Shown: piece by piece, positions 45,834 through 55,413 of the stretch
How positions within the stretch are numbered: the first letter of the stretch is position 1
Layout: each line of letters begins with the position of its first letter
NCBI RefSeq assembly: GCF_000023465.1
Contig: NC_014041.1
Location: 558,001 to 622,000 of the forward strand
Reading direction: 5' to 3'
DNA: 64,000 nucleotides
Source: Zunongwangia profunda SM-A87
GTDB lineage: Bacteria > Bacteroidota > Bacteroidia > Flavobacteriales > Flavobacteriaceae
Position numbers and translations under genes: made by a program
Notes under the pieces: generated by a model
What the model saw: the letters and a program-made list of their open reading frames with translations, nothing else
What the model was told of the DNA's origin: nothing
Databases searched by the model: none

Positions 45834-46223
45834 TTACTTTCTTTCTGGTTTTGGAATAAAGGCAGATGGGTAGGTCTCTTTGATAACCAAAAGCGCTCTG
45901 TCGGCTTCTAATCGATTTCTGAAATTGCCTATCCAAACTTTGTAATTTGGCGCTTCGTATTTAATTCGTGCCGGATATTCATATAGTGCCTCATAATCCT
46001 TTATTTTATTGCTGGCATCCCCATTAGGCCCGCTAAATAGTTGTATTACATAGCGATCCCCTATATTATGTGACTTTTGTAATTTTGTTTTGGTTAAGGA
46101 TAATTCATTAATCATATCGCTCTGGGAAATGTTAATTTTTTGGGTCTCCTCTTGACCAAAAGCAACACAGGATAAGCAAAGAGAGGTGCCGAATAATAGG
46201 TTTTTAAAGCTTAAAATATTCAT
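45834..46223 (-). CDS. SPOR-domain protein
   Basis: This 129-residue protein has a signal peptide (to about residue 23, CVAFGQ) and a C-terminal SPOR domain (about 55-125). The domain shows RYVIQLFSGPNGDASNKI, ARIKYEAPNYKVWIGNF and EADRALLVIKETYPSAFI. SPOR domains bind denuded peptidoglycan glycans at division sites or in the sacculus. It is divergent from the act operon. A CAAAAGTA sequence at 46241-46248 is the minus-strand form of a TAnnTTTG box. Confidence 0.85.
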   Translation of the reverse strand: MNILSFKNLLFGTSLCLSCVAFGQEETQKINISQSDMINELSLTKTKLQKSHNIGDRYVIQLFSGPNGDASNKIKDYEALYEYPARIKYEAPNYKVWIGNFRNRLEADRALLVIKETYPSAFIPKPERK

Positions 46224-46240
46224 AGTTATGATTTTATAGA

Positions 46241-46248
46241 CAAAAGTA
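46241..46248 (-). promoter_or_regulatory. promoter -7 box for SPOR gene
   Basis: CAAAAGTA on the plus strand reads TACTTTTG on the minus strand, an exact TAnnTTTG match, about 18 nt upstream of the SPOR start codon. The implied leader is very short. No -33 element is evident. Confidence 0.4.
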
Positions 46249-46346
46249 AAATTAAATAACTCATATTCTATAGAAATTATTATTTAGAACTAATATAAAT
46301 TACCCATTAACGCTTCTCTAACATAAACAAAATCCAACTTAAGTAT

Positions 46347-46354
46347 TACTTTTG
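46347..46354 (+). promoter_or_regulatory. promoter -7 box for act-cox operon
   Basis: TACTTTTG matches TAnnTTTG exactly and would give a leader of roughly 90 nt before the actA start at 46450. It is the only good candidate in the 226-nt divergent region serving the eight-gene respiratory unit. Confidence 0.5.
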
Positions 46355-46449
46355 TGCCTGAATTTAATGGTGCGTTTCTAAAGTTTTTACGTACAGATTT
46401 TAATCTTAAAAAACCGTACCAAAGTTTAGACGTTAATTCAACTTATAAT

Positions 46450-47799
46450 ATGAAAAAGGTGAAATACCGCCACTCAACTTCGCGACTGCTCTTAATTGTA
46501 GCACTTTTTCTTTCGTTTACTGTAACGGGTTTTGCTCAGGATTCTACTGCTGTGGAAGCTGGGACTCCAGAGACCGCAGCTGATAAAGCAGATGCTTCGG
46601 CCTCTGCGGAATTAGGTGATCCCGCTGCCGGTAAAAGTTTGTTTAATTCCTTATGTGCGGCTTGTCATAAGCCGTATTCAGCTAGTATTGGTCCGGCTTT
46701 AAACGGGGTAACTTTAAGGCATGATAAAGAATGGCTTTATTCATGGATTAAAAACAATGCTGAGCTAAGAGCTTCAGGGGATGCAGATGCAGAAGCAATT
46801 TATCAGGAATATAATGGTACTGCGATGCCAGCTTTTCCTCAATTGTCTAATGAAGATATCGATAATATCCTTGCTTATGTAGAGCAACCTAAACCTGAGC
46901 CCACTGCCGCTGCAACAGCAGGAGCTGGTACAGATGGTCAAGGTGCATCTGGAGGGGGTGTATCTGTTAATATCATTCTTGGGATTCTTATTTTCGTGTT
47001 AGTAATGTTGCTGGTTGTTTTGTTTTTAGTAAACAAAACACTTAAAAACTTTGCAACGGCTAGTGGAGTAAAATTACCTGAGAAGCCTTCAAGAAAACCA
47101 ATCTGGCAGGCGTTCGTTGAAAACCAGTTTTTAGTATTGGTGTTTTCTATAGTGGTGCTGCTTGGCGTAGGGTATTTTGCATATGGATTTTTGATGCAAG
47201 TAGGAGTAGACCAGGGATATCAGCCTATACAGCCAATTCATTACTCTCACAGAATTCATGCTGGGGATAATGGAATTGAGTGTAAGTACTGTCACTCTTC
47301 TGCAAGGGTATCTAAGACCTCTGGAATTCCATCTTTGAATGTATGTATGAACTGTCATAAAGCTATTTCAGAAGTAGCTCCGGAGACTGCGACTGCAGAC
47401 CATTCAAAAGAATTTTACGATGGCGAGATTGCTAAACTATACGATGCGGTTGGTTGGGATCCTTCAACCAGAACCTATTCAGGAGATCAGAAGCCAGTAA
47501 AATGGGTTAGAATTCATAATCTTCCAGACTTTGTTTACTTTAATCACTCACAACACGTTTCTGTAGCAGGAGTTCAGTGTCAACATTGTCATGGTCCTAT
47601 TCAGGAAATGGAAGTTGTGCATCAGGAAGCTCCGCTTACTATGGGATGGTGTATTAACTGTCACCGGGAAACTGGTGTTCAGATGGAAGGTAATGAGTAT
47701 TACGAAAAGATTCACGAAGAACTTTCTAAGAAATACGGTGTAGAAGAACTTACCATTGCAGAAATGGGAGGTCTTGAATGTGGAAAATGCCACTATTAA
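46450..47799 (+). CDS. actA: alternative complex III subunit ActA, hexaheme cytochrome c
   Basis: This 449-residue exported multiheme cytochrome belongs to the quinol:cytochrome c oxidoreductase. It has a signal peptide (to about 31, VTGFAQ), a monoheme cytochrome c domain (CAACH at about 69, Met ligand in GTAMPAFPQL) and a membrane helix (VNIILGILIFVLVMLLVVLF). A second hydrophobic anchor (VLVFSIVVLLGVGYFAYGF) and a pentaheme ActA domain follow, with CKYCH, CMNCH, CQHCH, CINCH and CGKCH (about 278, 299, 377, 401 and 444). ATG 46450 precedes the signal peptide; a longer frame from GTG 46354 overlaps the promoter. The extra N-terminal heme domain is a fusion relative to classical ActA. Confidence 0.93.
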   Translation: MKKVKYRHSTSRLLLIVALFLSFTVTGFAQDSTAVEAGTPETAADKADASASAELGDPAAGKSLFNSLCAACHKPYSASIGPALNGVTLRHDKEWLYSWIKNNAELRASGDADAEAIYQEYNGTAMPAFPQLSNEDIDNILAYVEQPKPEPTAAATAGAGTDGQGASGGGVSVNIILGILIFVLVMLLVVLFLVNKTLKNFATASGVKLPEKPSRKPIWQAFVENQFLVLVFSIVVLLGVGYFAYGFLMQVGVDQGYQPIQPIHYSHRIHAGDNGIECKYCHSSARVSKTSGIPSLNVCMNCHKAISEVAPETATADHSKEFYDGEIAKLYDAVGWDPSTRTYSGDQKPVKWVRIHNLPDFVYFNHSQHVSVAGVQCQHCHGPIQEMEVVHQEAPLTMGWCINCHRETGVQMEGNEYYEKIHEELSKKYGVEELTIAEMGGLECGKCHY

Positions 47800-47851
47800 T
47801 ATAATAACTGCGATTGCAGATATAAATTAAGAAGTTAATATCTAGATATAT

Positions 47852-50800
47852 ATGTCATCAAACAAAAAATACTGGACAAGTGTTGAAGAGCTAAAAGGTA
47901 GTTCTATTGTTGAGACGCTAAAACAAAAAGAGTTTGCTGAAGAAATTCCTGTGGATGAATTTCTTGGGGATAAAGAGTCCTTAAGTAATTCAAAAACGTC
48001 TAGAAGGGATTTTCTGAAGTATGTTGGATTTAGTACAGCGGCAGCTTCTTTAGCTGCTTGTGAGGGACCGGTTGTAAAATCTATACCTTATGTAGTACAG
48101 CCAGATAGAATCATTCCTGGTGTGGCTAACTATTACGCTTCTACTATTGCCAATGGTTTTGATTTTCAAAGTGTATTGGTTAAAACTCGTGAAGGGAGAC
48201 CTATAAAGATTGAAAATAATGATCTTGCTAAGGTAAAAGCTGGTGGGGGTGCCCGTGTTCATGCTTCAGTGCTTTCTTTGTATGATAAAAAGAGGGTGAA
48301 GCGCCCGATGATCGATGGGAAAAATGTTTCCTGGGAAGAATTTGACCGTCAGGTGGGTTCAGCACTTAATGGTGTTTCGGGAGATATTGTGTTGTTAACA
48401 CAAACATTTGCCAGCCCTAGTACGACTAAATTAATTCAGGATTTTAGCGCTAAATATCCAAATGTAAAGCATGTGGCTTATGATGCGGTTTCTGAAGATG
48501 CAGCGCTTTCAGCTTTTGAATCTAGATATGGAAGAAGAGCATTGCCAAATTATGATTTTACCGAAGCTGAAACTATAGTTTCTATAGGGGCAGATTTTCT
48601 TGGTGACTGGCAAGGCGGAGGATATGATAATAGTTATGCACAAAGCCGTATCCCAAAAAATGGAAAAATGTCAAGGCACGTGCAATTCGAATCAAACCTG
48701 TCTTTGGCAGGTGCGAAGGCCGATAAGCGTGTTCCTGTAAAACCGTCTCAGCAAAAGGCAATTCTTGCTTCTTTGTATGGGTATATTGTAGGAGGAGGTT
48801 CTACAAGCGAACTTCCCTCTAAAATTGATGATGCTGTAGTGAAAGCAGCAAGTCAGTTAAGAAAAGCTGGTAGTAAAGGAGTTGTGGTTTCTGGTATTCC
48901 AGATGCAGATGCTCAATCACTGGTTCTGGCTATAAATGAAGCATTAGGTAGTTCAATTATGGATACCGATAATGCACGAATGACGCGCCAGGGTAATAGT
49001 GCTCAGGTAGTCGAGTTAGTTAAAGACATGAACGCTGGTAGTGTAGGCGCACTTATGGTGGTTGGAGTGAATCCGGCTTATAGTTTGCCTAATGCATCTG
49101 AGTTTATTGAAGGATTGAAAAATGTAGAAGTGTCGGTTTCATTTACAATGAAAGAGGATGAAACTGCTAAACTTTGTAAATATATTGCGGCTACTCCTCA
49201 TTATTTGGAAAGCTGGGGAGATGTTCAGTTTACTGATAACCAGTTTAGCCTAATGCAACCAACAATTAGACCATTATTTGATACCCGTCAATTTCAGGAC
49301 TGTTTATTAAAGTGGTCAGGAAATAGCCAGTCTTATCATGATTATATCAAAGAAACATGGTCTGGTAATTTAACAGGTGGATGGAATCAGGCACTTCATG
49401 ATGGAGTATTTGAGGGTACTAGTCCTGTAGGGACAACAGTGCTTGAAGGTTTTGCTTCCTCAGCGAATGAAGCTTCTTCTTTAAGAAAGATGAATGCTTC
49501 TGCTCAGGAAGAAAGTGAGTTTGAACTTACACTTTATACCAAAGTTTCAATGGGTGATGGGAATCAGGCTAATAACCCTTGGTTACAAGAACTTCCAGAC
49601 CCTATTACCAGAACAACTTGGGATAATTATCTAATGATTTCGCAAGCAGATGCTGATAAGCTGGAGCTTGAAAACGAAATTGTTTCCAATGGAGCTTTAA
49701 ATGGTAGTTATGTGAATATTAGTGTTGGTGATACTACTGTAAAAAATGTTCCTGTTATTGTTCAGCCAGGTCAGGCTAAAGGCTCTGTAGCCTTAGCTTT
49801 GGGGTATGGTAAGAAAGAAGGAATGCAGAAGGAAATGCAAGTAGGTGTAAATGCTTACCCTTTGTATAAGAACTTTAGTGCATTTCAAAATGTTAGTATA
49901 GAAAAAGCTGCAGGTGTACATGAATTTGCAAGTGTGCAAATGCAAAGTACCTTAGCGGGGCGTGATGATATTCTTAAAGAGACGACTCTTTCTGTTTTAA
50001 CATCAAATAGCAAGCATGAATGGAACGCTGTTCCTGAGGTAGACTATAATCATCAGGAAATTCCTGTTAGTGATCAAAAAGCTGATATCTGGAGATCTTT
50101 TGACCGTAGTATTGGCCATCACTTTAATCTGTCTATCGATCTTAATGCGTGTACAGGTTGTGGAGCATGTGTTATTGCTTGTCATTCTGAAAATAACGTT
50201 CCAGTTGTTGGAAAGGATGAAGTTAGAAAGTTCAGGGATATGCACTGGTTACGAATCGACAGATATTATTCTGCCGGGGATACTTTTGTAGAAGAGCAGG
50301 AGAAACTGAATAATCTAGGAGCATTCGAGACTTATGATGTCATTGAAAATCCTTCGTATGATAATCCTCAGGTTGCTTTTCAGCCAGTAATGTGCCAACA
50401 CTGTAACCACGCTCCTTGTGAAACAGTTTGTCCGGTTGCGGCAACGTCTCATGGTCGCCAGGGTCAAAATCAAATGATTTACAACAGATGTGTGGGTACA
50501 AGATATTGTGCAAACAACTGTCCTTATAAAGTAAGAAGGTTTAACTGGTTTAATTACGCTCAAAACGAAGAATTTGACTATCACATGAATAACGACTTAG
50601 GTCGTATGGTGTTAAACCCTGATGTTGTAGTTCGTTCACGTGGAGTTATGGAAAAATGTTCTATGTGTATTCAAATGACACAAAAAACGATTCTTGATGC
50701 CAAGCGTGAAGGTAGACCAGTGAAAGATGGAGAATTCCGTACAGCTTGTTCAGCGGCTTGTGATACCGGAGCAATTGTGTTTGGAGACATTAATGACGAA

Positions 50801-50917
50801 GAGTCTAAAGTTTCTAAATTACAAGAGGATGATAGAACTTACCGTATGATGGAAAGTTTAGGTACAAGGCCAAACGTAATGTATCAGGCTAAAATTACCA
50901 ATACTGCTGAAGCATAA
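47852..50917 (+). CDS. actB: alternative complex III subunit ActB, Fe-S protein
   Basis: This 1021-residue peripheral subunit has a Tat-like motif (SRRDFLKYVGF at about 50-60) followed by a hydrophobic stretch and Cys (SLAAC). The large molybdopterin-oxidoreductase-like domain (about 75-730) in this family carries no cofactor. The C-terminal part is ferredoxin-like with four cysteine groups: CTGCGACVIAC, CQHCNHAPCETVC, CVGTRYCANNC and CSMCIQM...CSAAC. These bind the family's Fe-S clusters for electron transfer from quinol. It is 52 nt after actA and 33 nt before actC. Confidence 0.95.
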   Translation: MSSNKKYWTSVEELKGSSIVETLKQKEFAEEIPVDEFLGDKESLSNSKTSRRDFLKYVGFSTAAASLAACEGPVVKSIPYVVQPDRIIPGVANYYASTIANGFDFQSVLVKTREGRPIKIENNDLAKVKAGGGARVHASVLSLYDKKRVKRPMIDGKNVSWEEFDRQVGSALNGVSGDIVLLTQTFASPSTTKLIQDFSAKYPNVKHVAYDAVSEDAALSAFESRYGRRALPNYDFTEAETIVSIGADFLGDWQGGGYDNSYAQSRIPKNGKMSRHVQFESNLSLAGAKADKRVPVKPSQQKAILASLYGYIVGGGSTSELPSKIDDAVVKAASQLRKAGSKGVVVSGIPDADAQSLVLAINEALGSSIMDTDNARMTRQGNSAQVVELVKDMNAGSVGALMVVGVNPAYSLPNASEFIEGLKNVEVSVSFTMKEDETAKLCKYIAATPHYLESWGDVQFTDNQFSLMQPTIRPLFDTRQFQDCLLKWSGNSQSYHDYIKETWSGNLTGGWNQALHDGVFEGTSPVGTTVLEGFASSANEASSLRKMNASAQEESEFELTLYTKVSMGDGNQANNPWLQELPDPITRTTWDNYLMISQADADKLELENEIVSNGALNGSYVNISVGDTTVKNVPVIVQPGQAKGSVALALGYGKKEGMQKEMQVGVNAYPLYKNFSAFQNVSIEKAAGVHEFASVQMQSTLAGRDDILKETTLSVLTSNSKHEWNAVPEVDYNHQEIPVSDQKADIWRSFDRSIGHHFNLSIDLNACTGCGACVIACHSENNVPVVGKDEVRKFRDMHWLRIDRYYSAGDTFVEEQEKLNNLGAFETYDVIENPSYDNPQVAFQPVMCQHCNHAPCETVCPVAATSHGRQGQNQMIYNRCVGTRYCANNCPYKVRRFNWFNYAQNEEFDYHMNNDLGRMVLNPDVVVRSRGVMEKCSMCIQMTQKTILDAKREGRPVKDGEFRTACSAACDTGAIVFGDINDEESKVSKLQEDDRTYRMMESLGTRPNVMYQAKITNTAEA

Positions 50918-50950
50918 TAATTAAGTAATAAGAATCAATTTTAAAGAAAT

Positions 50951-52768
50951 ATGTCGTCACATTACGAAGCACCTATAAGAGAACCTCTTGTTACCGGAGA
51001 GAAAACTTATCATGATATAAGTGTTGAAGTAGGAGCGCCTGTACTTGGGAGAGCAAATAAATCCTGGTACATTGTATTTACTATTGCCTTAATTGCATTT
51101 TTGTGGGGATTAGGTTGTATCATTTACACCGTTTCTACAGGAATCGGAGTTTGGGGATTGAACAAAACCATTGGATGGGCATGGGATATTACCAACTTCG
51201 TTTGGTGGGTAGGTATTGGTCACGCCGGAACATTGATATCTGCAGTATTATTGTTATTCCGCCAGAAATGGAGAATGGCAGTAAACCGTTCTGCAGAAGC
51301 CATGACAATTTTCGCTGTAGTTCAGGCTGGTTTGTTCCCTATTATTCACATGGGACGTCCCTGGTTAGCATATTGGGTTTTACCTATTCCTAACCAGTTT
51401 GGTTCTTTATGGGTAAACTTTAACTCACCGTTGTTATGGGACGTTTTTGCAATTTCAACGTATTTATCGGTGTCACTTGTTTTCTGGTGGACTGGTTTAC
51501 TTCCTGATTTTGCAATGCTTCGTGATAGAACAACAAATGAATTTCAAAAGAAAATATACGGTATACTTAGTTTTGGATGGAGTGGACGTGTAAAAGACTG
51601 GCAACGTTTTGAAGAAGTATCTTTAGTACTTGCCGGTTTAGCAACACCTTTGGTACTTTCGGTACACACGATTGTATCTTTTGACTTTGCTACATCAGTA
51701 GTTCCTGGTTGGCACAGTACGATTTTCCCTCCGTATTTCGTTGCCGGTGCGATTTTCTCAGGATTTGCAATGGTGCAAACCTTGCTTATTATTATGAGAA
51801 AAGTGGTTAATCTTCAGGATTATATTACGTTACTGCACATCGAATATATGAACAAGGTAATATTGTTGACCGGGGGAATCGTATCCGTAGCTTATATTAC
51901 TGAATTCTTTATAGGATGGTATTCCGGTACCAGTTATGAGAATTATACTTATCTTTCTTTTGGTGCTGCAACAGGACCTTATGCATGGGCATTTTGGGCC
52001 TTAATAGTATGTAACTTTGTAGTGCCGTTAACATTGTGGGTTAAGAAATTGAGAAGAAATATTCTTTGGACTTTTATAGTGGCTCTTGTAATAAATATTG
52101 GGATGTGGTTTGAGCGTTTTGATATTATTGTGATCGACCTAAGTAAAGGCAGAACTCCTTCTTCTTGGGCAATGTTCTCTCCTACGTTTGTTGATATTGG
52201 TGTTTTTATCGGTACGATAGGTTTCTTTTTTGTATTGTTTCTTCTTTATGCAAGAACTTTCCCTGTGATCGCACAGGCCGAAGTAAAGACAATATTGAAA
52301 TCTTCAGGTGAATATTATAAGAATTTAAGAGCTAAGCATGGTGATGATGTAGCGCACCATGTGGATAACGATCCAACAGCAAAAGAACCTTCTGCCAATA
52401 TTGATGATAAAAAGGACTTTTTTGGAGATACGTCAACAGAGAAAGAACCTGGTTCAGGTCATGAATCTACTGTTAATGCGGATGCTCTGGGAGTTACTGA
52501 AGCTCAGGAAGATCGATTGGATGCTATGCTAGCCAGAATAGGTACATATAATCCTAAAGTAGAAAGTGCAGATGAGCTACAAAAGCTAAACGGTGTAGGT
52601 CCGCTTTTAGAGCAGCATTTACATCAGGTAGGTATTTATAAATACGACCAGGTAGCTAATTTAACCAAGGATGATTACAAATTGCTTGATGAAGTTATTG
52701 AAAACTTCCCTATTATCGAGAACAGAGGTGATTGGAATGCTCAGGCAACTGAATTAAAAAATAAATAA
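50951..52768 (+). CDS. actC: alternative complex III subunit ActC (NrfD-like) with C-terminal extension
   Basis: This 605-residue NrfD/PsrC-type quinol-binding membrane subunit has about ten helices up to residue ~440 (for example WYIVFTIALIAFLWGLGCII and WWVGIGHAGTLISAVLLL). A ~150-residue cytoplasmic tail follows that is absent from the basic family. The tail is acidic and low-complexity (about 455-520), then has a helix-hairpin-helix-like segment LNGVGPLLEQHLHQVGIYKY at about 547-566, resembling DNA-repair or 50S-L21-fused HhH domains. The tail's role is unknown; it may aid assembly. It is 5 nt before actD. Confidence 0.93.
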   Translation: MSSHYEAPIREPLVTGEKTYHDISVEVGAPVLGRANKSWYIVFTIALIAFLWGLGCIIYTVSTGIGVWGLNKTIGWAWDITNFVWWVGIGHAGTLISAVLLLFRQKWRMAVNRSAEAMTIFAVVQAGLFPIIHMGRPWLAYWVLPIPNQFGSLWVNFNSPLLWDVFAISTYLSVSLVFWWTGLLPDFAMLRDRTTNEFQKKIYGILSFGWSGRVKDWQRFEEVSLVLAGLATPLVLSVHTIVSFDFATSVVPGWHSTIFPPYFVAGAIFSGFAMVQTLLIIMRKVVNLQDYITLLHIEYMNKVILLTGGIVSVAYITEFFIGWYSGTSYENYTYLSFGAATGPYAWAFWALIVCNFVVPLTLWVKKLRRNILWTFIVALVINIGMWFERFDIIVIDLSKGRTPSSWAMFSPTFVDIGVFIGTIGFFFVLFLLYARTFPVIAQAEVKTILKSSGEYYKNLRAKHGDDVAHHVDNDPTAKEPSANIDDKKDFFGDTSTEKEPGSGHESTVNADALGVTEAQEDRLDAMLARIGTYNPKVESADELQKLNGVGPLLEQHLHQVGIYKYDQVANLTKDDYKLLDEVIENFPIIENRGDWNAQATELKNK

Positions 52769-52773
52769 TCAAG

Positions 52774-53301
52774 ATGGCATCAAAAACAATACACGCTATT
52801 TATAACGATGATGATCTGCTTTTACATGCGGTAAAGCAGGTTCGTGAAGCGCGCTATCATATTGGTGAGGTTTATACGCCTTTTCCCGTACACGGCCTTG
52901 ATAAAGCAGTAGGAGAAGCACCAACACGATTAGCTATAACTTCATTTTTGTACGGTATAACTGGATTATCAGTTGCTGTTTTGATGATGAATTTTATGAT
53001 GGTTCAGGATTGGCCTCAGGATATCGGTGGAAAGCCAAGTTTTTCATTCTTGACGAATATGCCTTCTTTTATTCCGATCATGTTTGAGCTTACCGTGTTT
53101 TTTGCAGCTCACTTAATGGTTATTACTTTTTATATGAGAAGTAGACTGGCGCCTTTTAAAAAAGCTGAAAATCCAGATCCTAGAACTACAGATGATATGT
53201 TCTTAATGGAGATAGACGCAACGAATCATAATGTAGAAGACCTGACGAAATTTTTATACGATACAGGTGCTGCAGAAATTAAATTAATTGACAATAAATA
53301 G
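52774..53301 (+). CDS. actD: alternative complex III subunit ActD (DUF3341)
   Basis: This 175-residue subunit has two membrane helices (about 50-70 and 100-122) and the DUF3341 pattern: IYNDDDLLLHAVKQVREARYHI split from VYTPFPVHGLDKAVG, then RLAITSFLYGITG. ActD is a structural membrane subunit of the complex. It is tightly spaced with actC (5 nt) and actE (5 nt). Confidence 0.93.
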   Translation: MASKTIHAIYNDDDLLLHAVKQVREARYHIGEVYTPFPVHGLDKAVGEAPTRLAITSFLYGITGLSVAVLMMNFMMVQDWPQDIGGKPSFSFLTNMPSFIPIMFELTVFFAAHLMVITFYMRSRLAPFKKAENPDPRTTDDMFLMEIDATNHNVEDLTKFLYDTGAAEIKLIDNK

Positions 53302-53306
53302 ACCAG

Positions 53307-53981
53307 ATGAGAAGTTTATTTCATAAATCTTTAGTCTTTGTTATAATCGCAGGTTTCTTAAATTCTTGTGCGGGTGACAGGGATCGTAATTATCAATATT
53401 TCCCAGATATGTACCGTCCGGTACCTTACGAACCTTATGGCGCTTATGATATTTTTGCCAATCAACAGGAAGCTAAATTACCTGTTGATGGAACAATACC
53501 AAGAGGATGGATGCCTTATGATTATGAAGATACTCCTGAGGGAAGAGCCGATGCTAAAGCAAACCTTAAAAATCCACTTCCTTACACCGAAGAGAACTTA
53601 ACAAAAGGTAAAGCTTTGTATACCGTTTATTGTGCGGTTTGTCATGGAGATAAAGGTGATGGCCAGGGTACTTTAGTAGAAAGAGAGAAAATTCTTGGTG
53701 TGCCTTCTTATGATGATCCAGGACGTAGTATTACAGAGGGTAGTGTTTATCATGCCATGTATTATGGTCTTAATAATATGGGGTCTTATGCGGTACAAAC
53801 AAGTATTAAAGAGCGTTGGCAGATCGATCATTATGTAATGAGTTTAAAAGATAAACTGGAAGGTAATCCCGAAAGATCTTTTCAAACAAATACTGTAACT
53901 CAGGAGAATTCAGATAATCTTAATCCTGCAGAACCTGCTGAAGATCTTAGTGAAAAAGACCAAACGCAATCTGAAGAATAA
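53307..53981 (+). CDS. actE: alternative complex III subunit ActE, monoheme cytochrome c
   Basis: This 224-residue lipoprotein cytochrome has a signal peptide with lipobox FLNSC (Cys about 21), then PDMYRPVPYEPY and the single heme motif CAVCHGDKGDGQG at about 111-123. A distal Met is available in GLNNMGSYA. The acidic tail (about 195-224) is low-complexity. It passes electrons from the complex towards the oxidase, acting on the periplasmic side. Confidence 0.93.
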   Translation: MRSLFHKSLVFVIIAGFLNSCAGDRDRNYQYFPDMYRPVPYEPYGAYDIFANQQEAKLPVDGTIPRGWMPYDYEDTPEGRADAKANLKNPLPYTEENLTKGKALYTVYCAVCHGDKGDGQGTLVEREKILGVPSYDDPGRSITEGSVYHAMYYGLNNMGSYAVQTSIKERWQIDHYVMSLKDKLEGNPERSFQTNTVTQENSDNLNPAEPAEDLSEKDQTQSEE

Positions 53982-54014
53982 TTAAATAGGAATATAGCTT
54001 TTAGATCTAGTAAT

Positions 54015-55379
54015 ATGTATACGCTTTCTAGTAAATTAAAATTAACTGCAATTATTCTAGTAATTGTTGGTGCCATAGGTTTGGTTTATGGATTTATTTC
54101 TACACCATCGAACGAAGAAGAATTGAAGGAATTATTGGCGGCAGATGCTCACGGAGAACATGGTGCTGAACACGATGAGGCTTCAGTAACAACAGAGGAG
54201 CATGGTATGGCCATAGATGAAGGTCATGCAAAAGCCTCTGAAGGACATGGGGAAAGTGCTCATGCAGAAGGAGAGCATGGTGACTCTCATATGGAGCACT
54301 TGTTACACCAGTTTCAAACAAAACCTTGGTCGGCAATGTTTGTTTCAGCTTTCTTTTTCTTTATGATTGCATTAGGAGCTCTAGTGTTTTACGCCATTCA
54401 GTACGTTGCCCAGGCAGGTTGGTCTCCGGTATTATTTCGAGTGATAGAAGGTGTTACAAATTACTTGTTGCCAGGATCTATTATCGTGGTATTAATCGTT
54501 ATTTTTGCAGGAACTCATTTTTATCCCTGGCAGAATCACGAATTGGTTGAAGAAGATGTTATTCTTCAAGGAAAATCGGGATATCTTAATTTTCCATTCT
54601 TCGTGATAAGAGCGATTATATACTTAATCGGTTGGAATTTATATCGATTTGTAGCCAGAAGAAACTCTTTGGCGCAGGCTACTGCAACTACACTTACTCC
54701 TTATAAAAAGAATTTTAAAGCTTCAGTATTTTTCTTGTTGTTCTTTGTAATAACTGAAACTACAATGGCATGGGACTGGTTTATGAGTATGACGCCTCAC
54801 TGGTACAGTACGCTTTTTGCTTGGTATGTTTTTGCAAGTATGTTTGTATCAGCAATTACTGTTATAGCTTTAGTTACCATGTTCCTTAAGAAAATTGGTC
54901 ATCTTAAATTTGTAAATGATAGTCATTTACATGATTTGGCTAAATTTATGTTTGCCTTTAGTGTATTCTGGACGTACCTTTGGTTTGGTCAGTTCCTGTT
55001 AATATGGTATGCAAATATTCCGGAAGAAGTAACTTATTTTATTATCAGAATCGAAGAATACAATCTGCTTTTCTTTGGAATGTTGGTGCTGAACTTCATA
55101 TTCCCAATCCTGATGTTAATCAACAGTGATTACAAACGTATTCCTTGGTTTGTGATTATGGCAGGAGTGGTAATTCTTGTGGGGCATTATATCGATATTT
55201 TCTTATTGATCATGCCTTCTACTGTTGGTCCCCATTGGTCTTTCGGTATCACTGAAATTGCTGGAATATTATTTTTCCTTGGATTGTTTATATTCTGTGT
55301 TGGGACTGGCCTGGCGAAAGAATCCTTATATCCAAAAGGTAATCCTTTCCTTAAGGAAAGTGAAAATTACCATTACTAA
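54015..55379 (+). CDS. actF: alternative complex III subunit ActF
   Basis: This 454-residue NrfD-like membrane subunit has about ten helices. The first helix (about 9-29) is followed by a soluble insertion (about 35-100) holding eleven histidines mixed with Glu, Asp and Gly, such as AHGEHGAEHDEA and ESAHAEGEHGDSHMEHLLH. The conserved core begins KPWSAMFVSAFFFFMIALGAL. The His-rich segment may bind metal or be an unstructured linker. It is 34 nt before the oxidase subunit II gene. Confidence 0.92.
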   Translation: MYTLSSKLKLTAIILVIVGAIGLVYGFISTPSNEEELKELLAADAHGEHGAEHDEASVTTEEHGMAIDEGHAKASEGHGESAHAEGEHGDSHMEHLLHQFQTKPWSAMFVSAFFFFMIALGALVFYAIQYVAQAGWSPVLFRVIEGVTNYLLPGSIIVVLIVIFAGTHFYPWQNHELVEEDVILQGKSGYLNFPFFVIRAIIYLIGWNLYRFVARRNSLAQATATTLTPYKKNFKASVFFLLFFVITETTMAWDWFMSMTPHWYSTLFAWYVFASMFVSAITVIALVTMFLKKIGHLKFVNDSHLHDLAKFMFAFSVFWTYLWFGQFLLIWYANIPEEVTYFIIRIEEYNLLFFGMLVLNFIFPILMLINSDYKRIPWFVIMAGVVILVGHYIDIFLLIMPSTVGPHWSFGITEIAGILFFLGLFIFCVGTGLAKESLYPKGNPFLKESENYHY

Positions 55380-55413
55380 TTAAAGATTGATTGTTTAAAG
55401 AAGACTTTATAAA

